IMG/VR virus record: IMGVR_UViG_3300023429_000010
Span: 1-20,900 of that record
Length of the DNA: 20,900 nucleotides
Reading direction: 5' to 3' (one strand)
DNA from: a virus
The position numbers and the translations under genes are program-made. A model generated the notes under the pieces. It searched no databases and had not been told where the DNA came from. It was given only the letters and a program-made list of their open reading frames with translations. Positions 8,206 through 15,806 of this stretch are shown here, piece after piece (positions within the stretch are counted from its first letter, which is position 1; every line of letters begins with the position of its first letter).

Positions 8206-8514
8206 TTATCGGGTAATATATTTCAAAGCTGCTACCAGATCACTGATAGCTGAAGCTGCTGTAAAATATATATTCTTTTTAGCCCTATCTCCTTTATCTA
8301 CGTTAGCCATCCAGGTAGCTCTGAAAGACATCTTTGCTGCAATTGCTTGCAACCTAACAATCTCTAGTGTTGCTACATTAATCGGGATGTCTGGCTTTAG
8401 GATAAGCTTTGCAATTGTTACGAGAGCCTGTGTAAGCTCTTCGTCCTCCATGTAATCTGCTATTTCCGAAAGACCATTTACCAAATCAATCGTTGTTTTG
8501 TTTTCTTCCACCAT
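8206..8514 (-). CDS. Helical protein of unknown function
   Basis: This 102-residue product is predicted to be all helical and soluble, with an acidic N-terminal half and a basic C-terminal half. Its central segment (IVRLQAIAAKMSFRATWM, residues 52-69) and the closing helix ending in ALKYITR have the look of a conserved phage family, but I cannot name a function. The ATG is at 8514, four bases after the exonuclease stop. A GTG follows immediately as codon 2. A TGCTATAAT extended -10 element overlaps the upstream stop, and an AAGGTG that could act as a ribosome binding site lies ten bases before the ATG. Between two nuclease genes, a DNA-repair accessory role is possible. Confidence 0.8.
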   Translation of the reverse strand: MVEENKTTIDLVNGLSEIADYMEDEELTQALVTIAKLILKPDIPINVATLEIVRLQAIAAKMSFRATWMANVDKGDRAKKNIYFTAASAISDLVAALKYITR

Positions 8515-8517
8515 ATT

Positions 8518-8527
8518 ATTATAGCAC
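8518..8527 (-). promoter_or_regulatory. Extended -10 promoter element before the 102-residue gene
   Basis: On the minus strand this reads GTGCTATAAT, a perfect TATAAT with the TGn extension. No -35 match lies 16-18 bases upstream. The same ten bases recur at 18801-18810, also just before a gene start. TATAAT lies only three bases before the ATG and six before the GTG that is codon 2, so initiation there would give a nearly leaderless message. It overlaps the stop codon of the exonuclease gene, so coincidence is possible. Confidence 0.35.
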
Positions 8528-9127
8528 CTTCTCAGGGTCTGAGATTTCTCGCTTCTCTTTAATGCTTACACTGCTTGCACCAGGAAGCCAAGGAACAAGA
8601 ACCTGGTATAATTCTTCAAGTAGTACTACGTCTTGGATCTGATACTTTTTCATTTCTGCCCAGGACTTGCCGTTGCCCTCCATGCAGCCAATCCAAAGAT
8701 CAAAGCCTGAGTGCTTGAACTTTGACCCAACGCCTAGGGCTTGTGCCACATAGTCAAGCTTGTTTGATGGGAACTTGAAGTTAGCCTTAACAACACTCAT
8801 AAGGTCAAGATCTTTAACTACAGATGGTGGAGCCATTCCATTTTCAAGGAACTCCCTCTTAATATGCTTGTGGTCAAAAGCCGCTGAGTTCCACCCAATA
8901 AGGATGTCTGCTTCTTCCATCATGGAGTGTAGCTCTTTAAGCATAGCTTCCTTGCCATCGTGATGTACGGACTTAAAGGTTACCTTCTTTTTGCCCTGCC
9001 ACTTGGCACCAAAGCACAGCATTTCGGTAGGCTTGATGATTTGATTAATACCAATATTTTGGTCCCAAAGGCCCCAGGTATAAACTTGCAGAGGTGTTGT
9101 TTCAATATCTAGCATTAGAATTTTCAT
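8519..9127 (-). CDS. DEDDy-type 3'-5' exonuclease (PolB-exonuclease-like)
   Basis: This 202-residue protein is a stand-alone exonuclease of the DnaQ/PolB superfamily. Exo I is at the start (LDIETT, with D7 and E9), Exo II is GWNSAAFDHKHI with D85, and Exo III is YQIQD with Y162 and D166. The tyrosine four residues before the last aspartate makes it DEDDy rather than DEDDh. The family removes nucleotides from 3' ends. The DnaE polymerase here has its own intact PHP site, so this enzyme may serve repair, recombination or additional proofreading. It overlaps the upstream nuclease gene through ATGA (4 bases), indicating coupling. Confidence 0.9.
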   Translation of the reverse strand: MKILMLDIETTPLQVYTWGLWDQNIGINQIIKPTEMLCFGAKWQGKKKVTFKSVHHDGKEAMLKELHSMMEEADILIGWNSAAFDHKHIKREFLENGMAPPSVVKDLDLMSVVKANFKFPSNKLDYVAQALGVGSKFKHSGFDLWIGCMEGNGKSWAEMKKYQIQDVVLLEELYQVLVPWLPGASSVSIKEKREISDPEKVL

Positions 9128-9417
9128 TTGCTATCTCTCTCTTCTATCAATTGTTCTAGCAAGGACATCTCTATGACCGCTAGTCTTGTTTTGTTTCCTG
9201 TTTCTCCTAGTACTACTACTATAGCAGGATCTTTGTGAGACTTCAAGGCATCAGTTGTTGCTTTTGCCCAGACATCTTTGTTTAAAGTAAATGACTTGCC
9301 GACTTCTTTAAAGTCAATGACAAAGTTGTGCCATGAGGCATCTCCCTTTTTTGTATTACGGCCAGAGTTTTTGTGTAGCTTTGCTCCGATACGTTTACCT
9401 TCAGACCTTTCGCTCAT
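9124..9417 (-). CDS. Small PD-(D/E)XK-type nuclease, resolvase-like
   Basis: This 97-residue basic protein resembles small phage Hjc/VRR-like nucleases of the PD-(D/E)XK fold. Likely active-site positions are D26 in KKGDASW and the D35-x-K37 pair in FVIDFKEVGKSF, followed by a helix (LNKDVWAKATTDAL) and a PAIVVVLGE strand. Such proteins act on branched or damaged DNA. The middle acidic residue is Asp rather than the commoner Glu, a change the fold tolerates. The ATG at 9417 has a strong GAGGAG site just upstream, and the stop overlaps the exonuclease start by four bases. The assignment is by fold pattern, so medium confidence. Confidence 0.7.
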   Translation of the reverse strand: MSERSEGKRIGAKLHKNSGRNTKKGDASWHNFVIDFKEVGKSFTLNKDVWAKATTDALKSHKDPAIVVVLGETGNKTRLAVIEMSLLEQLIEERDSK

Positions 9418-9580
9418 AGTCTCTCCTCTTTTTTCTTGTTTCTAGTGAGACTACGCTCAAATGTTTGTCTTTACAAACCCATGTAAGCTTCTTGTCTTCA
9501 GGATAGTGCCTAAGAGTTGTTGCAATCCCCTTACAGGTTTTGCAAACAAATACTCCAGGATGTAGATTATAGCGAGACAT
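9401..9580 (-). CDS. 59-residue zinc-ribbon-like protein
   Basis: This short frame fills the space between the RecA-like and nuclease genes. It begins with ATG at 9580 inside the last codons of the RecA-like gene and ends with TGA at 9403-9401, overlapping the next gene by 17 bases. The product has a CxxC pair (C13, C16 in FVCKTCKG), then C36 and H40 (WVCKDKH), a plausible four-ligand zinc ribbon, and a basic tail (KKRRDYERK). I do not know its function. The compact overlaps on both sides and the metal-ligand pattern argue for a genuine gene, possibly one that contacts nucleic acid or RecA. Confidence 0.75.
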   Translation of the reverse strand: MSRYNLHPGVFVCKTCKGIATTLRHYPEDKKLTWVCKDKHLSVVSLETRKKRRDYERKV

Positions 9581-10580
9581 CGAGCCCCTGCAGTAGTTTT
9601 TTTTGCAGATCGAGATCTTCTTTTACTCGCTCTACAAAGGCGTCTCTTCCCTGAAGCTTTGTACCATCTTCAAGCTGGTACCATGCCCCAGTCCTATGGA
9701 CTAACCCATTGGCTTCTGCTGTATCTACTAGGTCAGCAATGCTGTCCACCCCGATGAAGGGACCGCGATAGTAGAAATCATACTCTCCAGAATCTCCAGG
9801 AGCTGATGTCTTTGAGTTAGTTACTTCCCAACGAACTTTTCTACCAATCTTTTGCTCAATTAGCTTGTCTCCAGATTTAATCTTGCCCTTAATGGCTTGA
9901 GAATCTGACGCAGAAGAAAATAGCTTTACGATAGTAGAAGACATAAACTGTGTTGTTTGTCCTCCAGTGGGCACCTGCTGCGTATACATTGCGTTAATGC
10001 TGTTGCGTGACTGAGAAATGGCAATTATCAAAGTTTTATTATCTTTGTTATTTGCCCAGTTAATCATAAGCCAAGCGTGCTTAAGGTCTTTAGACTCTGC
10101 ACCAATCTGTTTTGTGTTTTCTAAAGGCTTTAGCTCATCAGAGTCTTTTTCAAAGTAGACTGCTGGCAAGAGAGAGCTGATGCTGTCAATTACAATAATG
10201 TCTACCCCTGCAGAGATCAGCCCCACGGCTGCCTCAACCATATCGTTAATGCTTCTTGCCTCAGAGTAGATTAACTCTTCTGTCTTAACTCCAAGCTTCA
10301 TCGCCCATGCCTCGTCATAAGACATCTCTGCATCGATCCAAGCACACAGCTTTCCTTCTTTTTGAGCTAGAGCAATAGTCTGTAAACAAACAGAAGACTT
10401 GGCACTAGACTTGCTGCCCCACAAAAGAACCTGTCGCCCATAGGGAAAGCCCCCGCCTAAAGCCCTGTTGAGTCCAGCACTAGGAGTCGGCTGCATCTCT
10501 GTAGTAATGTTGATGGCTGGGCCAACTTTTTTTCTTAGCTTGGGATCTAGCAGAGCTAGAGCCTCTTCAATAGTAGTCAT
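9567..10580 (-). CDS. RecA-like recombinase
   Basis: This 337-residue protein aligns in layout with RecA: an N-terminal segment, then a P-loop at residues 55-63 (GSKSSAKSS), the WIDAEMSYD strand with candidate catalytic E85, a Walker B strand ending at D132 (IIVIDSISSLLP), and a QSRNS segment around 194-198 like the RecA ATP-sensing region. Relative to E. coli RecA (K72, E96), K61 and E85 share an offset of 11. The P-loop is odd: the usual glycine before Lys is Ala60 and the closing Thr is Ser. It probably forms filaments on ssDNA for phage recombination. The ATG overlaps the preceding TAA by one base (TAATG), with no clear ribosome site of its own. Confidence 0.93.
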   Translation of the reverse strand: MTTIEEALALLDPKLRKKVGPAINITTEMQPTPSAGLNRALGGGFPYGRQVLLWGSKSSAKSSVCLQTIALAQKEGKLCAWIDAEMSYDEAWAMKLGVKTEELIYSEARSINDMVEAAVGLISAGVDIIVIDSISSLLPAVYFEKDSDELKPLENTKQIGAESKDLKHAWLMINWANNKDNKTLIIAISQSRNSINAMYTQQVPTGGQTTQFMSSTIVKLFSSASDSQAIKGKIKSGDKLIEQKIGRKVRWEVTNSKTSAPGDSGEYDFYYRGPFIGVDSIADLVDTAEANGLVHRTGAWYQLEDGTKLQGRDAFVERVKEDLDLQKKLLQGLDVSL

Positions 10581-10897
10581 TAAAAACGAACACCATGCCT
10601 TTCTGGACGTGTCTTGTTGTATTCTGATTTTCTTTCCATAGCGTCATCCAAAGAATGCTCTACATAACCATAATCATACATTCCTCGCCAAAGGTCAAGA
10701 GTCCTGATTAGAATGTCTGCCAACTCCTCGACGACTTCCTGGCTGCCCTTGTCTTTACGAACTGCCTCCATTACCTCTGTAACCTCAGACACGATCATCA
10801 TGCACTGCTTGGCAATAAAGATATCGTCTACTGTGTGATTCCAGAAGCCTTTCTCTACCGCTGTTTCGTGTAACCTACCTGCAATTTCTTCAAACAT
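10580..10897 (-). CDS. MazG-like nucleoside triphosphate pyrophosphohydrolase
   Basis: This 105-residue helical protein carries the metal-binding signature of MazG-type enzymes: ExxE at E38 and E41 (IVSEVTEVMEA) followed by ExxD at E58 and D61 (EELADILIRTLD). A closing NKTRPERHG segment (94-102) resembles the family's C-terminal motif. Such enzymes hydrolyse NTPs or dNTPs to monophosphates, and phage versions are proposed to tune nucleotide pools or alarmone levels. I place the start at the ATG at 10897, preceded by GGAGGAAATAC. A longer frame reaching 10957 would only add residues that read through the 3' end of the DnaE gene and this ribosome site. It overlaps dnaE by 8 bases and the recA-like gene by 1. 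Confidence 0.9.
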   Translation of the reverse strand: MFEEIAGRLHETAVEKGFWNHTVDDIFIAKQCMMIVSEVTEVMEAVRKDKGSQEVVEELADILIRTLDLWRGMYDYGYVEHSLDDAMERKSEYNKTRPERHGVRF

Positions 10898-13800
10898 GTA
10901 TTTCCTCCAATATGACTGTTCCATCTTTTGTTTTTCCAAAAGAGAATTTGTACGCATTACCCTCCTGTATTTTCATATACGCCTGAGCAAACGTCGTTGG
11001 AAACACAAGAATAGAGTGTAGCTCTCTCGACGAATCTGCTAGCGTTAGCGTTGCCATTTTCTTTCCAGCCTTAGTAATCCTTGGCTTAAAAGAAACAACA
11101 AACATTTCTTCTTCACTAAATGGCAGTTGCCTATAGTTTAGAAATTTAATTAAAGCTGCATCAGATTTCTTGATATCATCGGCTGGAATTGCAGAAACAA
11201 TCCTGTTATCACTAGCAAGAAGAATGTATGTCTTCCCTGTTTCAATAGTGGTCTGCTCTTCATCAAAGATACCAACCGAACCAGTCTTATCCAAGATCTC
11301 TACCCTAGACCAGCCCTTGCCCCTCTTGATGGCTTTTACCATACCGATTAGGACAAACGAACCTTTCTCCTCAAACTCTTCAACGTCATTAATAAATGCG
11401 TGATAGTGCTGAGGAATAGTAATGTTGAACTCTGGCAGGTTTAGATATTCATATAAGTTTTCTCTAACCTCGTTGTCGTTTCTTGGGTTGTCTTGAAAAG
11501 TTGCTGCACCAATAATTCTAAGTGCTTGCAAAGATCTACTGTTTACTCCCGTGCCCTTTTTTGCCACAAAGTCTTCTAGCTCTGCATAAGAGTTGAAGGG
11601 CCTGTTCCCTATTAATTTAGAGGCAACGTTATCTGATATGTATTTAATTCCGGATAGTCCGAAACGTATACCCTTGCCTTCAATCTTAAAATCATTATCA
11701 GAATCGTTGACATGGGGCAAACGAATGGGAATGTTCATCCGCTTTGCCTCAATCAAATAGTCAGTCCTAGTGTCTTTGTCTTTTTCGTTCTTGAGAAGAG
11801 CAAACATAAATTCAATTGGGTAATAGTACTTTAGCCATGCTGTCCAGTAGGACAAGGTAGAGTACGCTACAGCATGTGATTTGTTAAATGAATACCCAGC
11901 GTGGGCCTCAAAGTCGTGCCACAATTCTCTTGCCACGTTTGGAGACATAAACCTCGATGCACCGTCTACAAACTTATCCTTAAAGATATCAAACTCTTTG
12001 GCATCTTTTTTCTTACCAATGATCTTACGAACCTGGTCTGCCTCAACCATGGTCATGCCGCCGAGCTCCACACAGGCTTGCATGACCTGCTCCTGGTAAA
12101 GAATACACCCGAATGTTTCAGCAGTAAACGTCTTCACAACATCGTGAGAATACGTTGTCTTTTGTCTGCCGTGCTTTCTTTCGATGTAGTCTTTTCCAAT
12201 TGTGTTCATTGCTCCAGGTCGGACAAGTGCGTTAGAAGCCGCTAGCTCTGCAAAGTTTCTCACACCCATCTTGACTAGCAGATTTGTATACGGAGTAGCC
12301 TCACACTGAAACACACCTTTTGTATATCCATTAGAAAGCATTTCGTAAACCTTAGAGTCTTCCATAGCAATGTCTAATAGTTTTATGTCTTTGCCATAAC
12401 GTTCTTTAATAATGTCGAGGACGTCTTTCAAAACACTCAAGGTCTTAAGGCCCAGGGCATCGATTTTAATCAGCCCAATTCTTTCTGCCTCTTCCATGTC
12501 TACCGCTACTACAGGAATACGCTCGCCGCTACCTGGAGAGTTGCGAGTTTCCATAGGAGCATGTCTAAAGATTGGCTCCTTGCTTGTAACTACTCCTGCC
12601 GCATGGATTCCTGTACCGCGTATCCTTCCACGAAGAAGATCTCCATACTTAACAACTTCAGGATACTTCTCGCGGAACCATGATGTGTTTCTTGAGGTAC
12701 AAAAGTCTTCCCAAGTATCCACAACCTTGAGAACCTTGTTTACGTCAGCCAGAGGTATGTGGAGGACTCTGGAGATGTCTCTGACCACGCCTTTACCCTT
12801 GAACTGCAAGAATGTGGCAATAGAAGCAACGTGCCTGTATTGCTTAACAAGATAATCTTTAACCTCTTCACGACGAGTGTCCTGGATATCAGTATCGATA
12901 TCTGGGAAGTCATTACGATCTGGGTTAATAAACCTAAAGAAGAGTAGTCCATGCTTGATAGGGTCAATGTCTGTGATTCCAAGAACATAACACAGCAAAG
13001 AACCTGCAGAAGATCCTCGGCCAGGGCCAACAATAATACCCTGCTTCTTTGCCCAGTTAATCATGTTACGAACAACTAAGAAGTATGGGCCAAAGTTTTT
13101 GGCTTCAATGATGCCCATCTCTTCTTCAAGACGTTCCATATAGCCTTCTTTTTTGTATACACCACGATCCTTCATGCCCTCAATGGCGAGGCTGGACAGC
13201 TCCCCCATCGGATTTTGATACTGTGCTGGCAGGAGGTCAAGGTGATCCTGAATGTTGTATTCCTCTACCTTTTCTGCAATTTCAATTGAATTTGAGTAGA
13301 TGTCTTCTCTGTCAATACCCTGTGCCGTCATGGCTGAGCGCATCTCTTCATCAGAAAGAAGATGTATGTCGAAGTTGGCAAAGCTTATCTGCCTCTCGCC
13401 ATACAAATAGTCCAGTCTTTCCATCAAGTTATCGTATTTTTTAGACTTTTCATATGTCGCTTCTTTTTGAACCTTATTGCTATAAGTATTAAGAATAAGC
13501 TTAATCTCTTGTATTTCTTTTTGTCCCGTGTGTGCATGATGGCAGTCAGGGGTCACGACTGGTTTTACCCCAAATTCATCGGCAAGAGCCAGCAACTGAT
13601 GATTAATTTCTGCTGGGTTGTGGGGCATAACCTCAATATAGTAATCGTCACCAAAGACATTCTTGTGCCATTCAATCTGTTGCTTTGCTGCTGCTAGCTC
13701 TCCAGACTCAATAGCTTTTGCTACGGTACCACTAAGGCACCCAGAAGTAACAATGATTCCTTCTTTGTACTTTGACAAAACGTCGTAATCAATACGTGGT

Positions 13801-14162
13801 TTCTTGTAGAATCCCTCTGTCCAGCCAATCTCGTTTAGCTTGTTGAGATTCTCCAAACCTTTTTGACTCTTGGCTAGGAGGACTATATGATTGTAGACAA
13901 GATCAAGGGGACCCTCTCGACTATCCCGATCCCTTTGGTCAAACCTGTCTTCAGTTATATAGCCCTCCACACCAAGTATTGGCTTAATGCCCTTCTCTTT
14001 CGCAGCCCGAAACATCTCCCTGTGTCCAGAAAGAGAACCGTGGTCTGTAATTGCTAAGGCACTCATACCCAGTTCGTGGGCACGATCTACATACTCTTGT
14101 GGGGTAGCTATCCCATCAAAGAGTGAGTAGTGAGTGTGAACATGTAAGCCAACATAGGACAT
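10890..14162 (-). CDS. dnaE: DnaE-type DNA polymerase III alpha subunit with intact PHP domain
   Basis: This 1090-residue replicative polymerase has the full family-C order. The N-terminal PHP domain keeps what look like all nine metal ligands: H7, H9, D16, H41, E66, H92, C142, D206 and H208. The palm has the GPGRGSSAGS loop (379-388), the catalytic PDIDTD with D421 and D423, and the third aspartate D568 (LIKIDALGLKTL). The tail includes ILYQEQVMQ (687-695), FNKSHAVAYS (759-768) and an OB-fold-like segment near residue 970. Intact PHP ligands imply intrinsic 3'-5' proofreading, as in mycobacterial DnaE1. The gene starts 8 bases after the SSB stop with only a weak ribosome site, so it probably shares the SSB transcript. 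Confidence 0.96.
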   Translation of the reverse strand: MSYVGLHVHTHYSLFDGIATPQEYVDRAHELGMSALAITDHGSLSGHREMFRAAKEKGIKPILGVEGYITEDRFDQRDRDSREGPLDLVYNHIVLLAKSQKGLENLNKLNEIGWTEGFYKKPRIDYDVLSKYKEGIIVTSGCLSGTVAKAIESGELAAAKQQIEWHKNVFGDDYYIEVMPHNPAEINHQLLALADEFGVKPVVTPDCHHAHTGQKEIQEIKLILNTYSNKVQKEATYEKSKKYDNLMERLDYLYGERQISFANFDIHLLSDEEMRSAMTAQGIDREDIYSNSIEIAEKVEEYNIQDHLDLLPAQYQNPMGELSSLAIEGMKDRGVYKKEGYMERLEEEMGIIEAKNFGPYFLVVRNMINWAKKQGIIVGPGRGSSAGSLLCYVLGITDIDPIKHGLLFFRFINPDRNDFPDIDTDIQDTRREEVKDYLVKQYRHVASIATFLQFKGKGVVRDISRVLHIPLADVNKVLKVVDTWEDFCTSRNTSWFREKYPEVVKYGDLLRGRIRGTGIHAAGVVTSKEPIFRHAPMETRNSPGSGERIPVVAVDMEEAERIGLIKIDALGLKTLSVLKDVLDIIKERYGKDIKLLDIAMEDSKVYEMLSNGYTKGVFQCEATPYTNLLVKMGVRNFAELAASNALVRPGAMNTIGKDYIERKHGRQKTTYSHDVVKTFTAETFGCILYQEQVMQACVELGGMTMVEADQVRKIIGKKKDAKEFDIFKDKFVDGASRFMSPNVARELWHDFEAHAGYSFNKSHAVAYSTLSYWTAWLKYYYPIEFMFALLKNEKDKDTRTDYLIEAKRMNIPIRLPHVNDSDNDFKIEGKGIRFGLSGIKYISDNVASKLIGNRPFNSYAELEDFVAKKGTGVNSRSLQALRIIGAATFQDNPRNDNEVRENLYEYLNLPEFNITIPQHYHAFINDVEEFEEKGSFVLIGMVKAIKRGKGWSRVEILDKTGSVGIFDEEQTTIETGKTYILLASDNRIVSAIPADDIKKSDAALIKFLNYRQLPFSEEEMFVVSFKPRITKAGKKMATLTLADSSRELHSILVFPTTFAQAYMKIQEGNAYKFSFGKTKDGTVILEEIHV

Positions 14163-14170
14163 ACTAGCGC

Positions 14171-14830
14171 TTACCAGTCAAGGTTAGAGCTAGTAGTTGT
14201 ACCTGCAGACTGATCAAAGCCCAAGTAAAAGGCTTCCTGTTCTGCATATGGAATGTTGTTGAGTGCCATCTCAATTGGGTATGGCTCAGCATTGTTCCAT
14301 TCAAAGGGCTCGGCATCTGGAGCCGATGGGATCAACGTATAGCTGGTATCTGTACCGCTACCGCTTCTCTTAAGTTTCCACTCCATGTTCGAGACGCTGC
14401 CAGTTTCAATGGCGTATTCACGAATAGTGTTGAACACGGACATCTTGCTGACACCCATCGACCAAATTGCAACATATGGCTCTTCGATACCATCGTTAAC
14501 CATTACGTTGCAGTAGAAGCGAAGACGTCCACGCCAACCCGCCTTGGGGTCTTTGCGATGCATCTCTTCTGCCCAGTCACGTCCTTCAGTTTCCATAGTG
14601 TCTACTGCACGACGGCGGAAGTCTTTTGGATTAGTATGCTCTTTTACGACCATCGCTAGTCCACGATCTTCTGAGTAGTTGGCAGAGTCTTCGTCAAGCT
14701 CTTCGAGGAAGCGAATCTTTACTGCCTGTCCATCGGCAAGCTTAAGCCAGCGTACTTTTGGTTTGTTTTCATCATATCTTGGTTTGTCGAGCAGGGCATT
14801 GATGTTTGCTAATCCCTTTACTACGCTCAT
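14171..14830 (-). CDS. Probable single-stranded DNA-binding protein
   Basis: This 219-residue protein lies between the primase and polymerase genes and resembles phage ssDNA-binding proteins of the gp32/gp2.5 functional class. An N-terminal basic segment (residues 15-30) leads into strands rich in aromatic and basic residues (KVRWLKLADGQAVKIRFLEE, 25-44; RGRLRFYCNVMV, 100-111) typical of an OB fold. The last third turns acidic (EPFEWNNAEPYP) and ends in SSNLDW, reminiscent of the acidic tails such proteins use to recruit partners. I see no zinc motif. It has the clearest expression signals in the window: a TTGACA promoter and an AAGGAG site seven bases from its ATG, fitting a protein needed in large amounts. 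Confidence 0.8.
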   Translation of the reverse strand: MSVVKGLANINALLDKPRYDENKPKVRWLKLADGQAVKIRFLEELDEDSANYSEDRGLAMVVKEHTNPKDFRRRAVDTMETEGRDWAEEMHRKDPKAGWRGRLRFYCNVMVNDGIEEPYVAIWSMGVSKMSVFNTIREYAIETGSVSNMEWKLKRSGSGTDTSYTLIPSAPDAEPFEWNNAEPYPIEMALNNIPYAEQEAFYLGFDQSAGTTTSSNLDW

Positions 14831-14861
14831 GTTTTCTCCTTATTGTTTTTGTTTTGGTGTT

Positions 14862-15806
14862 TTATTGTAGCATGGCAGTGATGAGTTTGTCAAAACCAAC
14901 GTCTATTGACCTGATTGCTTCATCGTCCATGTCTCCAATATCTTTGTATTGTTTATCTAGTTGTACTACGGAAACACGAGGACCAATCTTTTCGATGATT
15001 CGATCTTTCATGTTTCCGCCAGCTTCGTCATTGTCTGCAACAACATAGATGTTATTGAAGTACTTGCGAAGAAGTTCTACTTGGATATTTGATACGTTGG
15101 CCCCAAGGGTAGCCACTGCTGGCATACCCACCTGATCTAATCTTATCACATCAAACGAGGACTCTACAACAAATACTTTGCTGGAGCTTTTAACTCTGTG
15201 AAGATTAAACAGAACCTTGCTCTTGGGTAAGCCGGGAGTATTCTTGAAGTCTTTACCTTCTACAGACCGACCAACAAAGCCCACTAGGAGGCCGTCAGGG
15301 GCGTGTACAGGCACTGTAACCATGTCTCTGGTCTCAGAGTACCCCAAAGAAAACTTGTCCATAGACGAGGCAGTGATGCTTCTGCCGTCAAAGTATTCTA
15401 CAGCTCTACTGGAAGACTTTGCCTCAGTGGCAAGTCGATTTACAACAGTCTCGTCAAACGCTAGGTAGTCTGGCTTCTCCAGAAGCTTACTAACTATTTC
15501 GTTTCTAAGATCGGACTCAACCTCATTCTTTTTAATATACCTGGCTGCCTCAAAATATGTTTTTCTAGATACCGTCATTACGAATTCATAAACATCGGCA
15601 ACCTTGTGGCAAGAAAAGCAGTAAAAGGTTCCTGTGTTCTTGTCTATTTCTCCAGCGGGAGTTCTATAGTTTCCGTGATATGGACAAAAAATAATGTAGT
15701 CTGTATCAACTTCACCCTCTATGTCTACGCCGACTCCGGCAAGGATTCTTTTAGTTTGTTGGGGGGATAGTACAGTGCTCGGCTTCCCACTACTCCTGAT
15801 ATGCAT
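14862..15806 (-). CDS. DnaG-type DNA primase (zinc finger plus TOPRIM)
   Basis: This 314-residue primase makes RNA primers for replication. An N-terminal CHC2-type zinc finger is visible as C41, H44, C63 and C66 (FCPYHG and YCFSCHK). The TOPRIM core follows: E215 and D219 (VFVVESSFDVI), then the DxD pair D258 and D260 (VADNDEAGG). It is shorter than bacterial DnaG and has no obvious C-terminal helicase-binding domain. The ATG at 15806 is the only usable start before the zinc finger and lies 82 bases inside the preceding gene, an unusually long overlap. A promoter at 15875-15903 within that gene probably feeds it. It lies in a helicase-primase-SSB-polymerase series. Confidence 0.93.
   Translation of the reverse strand: MHIRSSGKPSTVLSPQQTKRILAGVGVDIEGEVDTDYIIFCPYHGNYRTPAGEIDKNTGTFYCFSCHKVADVYEFVMTVSRKTYFEAARYIKKNEVESDLRNEIVSKLLEKPDYLAFDETVVNRLATEAKSSSRAVEYFDGRSITASSMDKFSLGYSETRDMVTVPVHAPDGLLVGFVGRSVEGKDFKNTPGLPKSKVLFNLHRVKSSSKVFVVESSFDVIRLDQVGMPAVATLGANVSNIQVELLRKYFNNIYVVADNDEAGGNMKDRIIEKIGPRVSVVQLDKQYKDIGDMDDEAIRSIDVGFDKLITAMLQ
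14864..14893 (-). promoter_or_regulatory. Strong sigma-70-like promoter for the SSB gene
   Basis: On the minus strand a perfect TTGACA (14893-14888) is followed after 18 bases by TACAAT (14869-14864), which also has the TGn extension (TGCTACAAT). Transcription would start near 14857, leaving about 27 bases of purine-rich leader with AAGGAG before the ATG at 14830. It overlaps the last codons of the primase gene. The downstream units are ssb, dnaE and onward. Confidence 0.65.

Noticed and set aside
10580-10957. Longer MazG-like protein starting at 10957
   Set aside because: The extension lies in the dnaE 3' end and reads through the GGAGGAAATAC site that serves the ATG at 10897.
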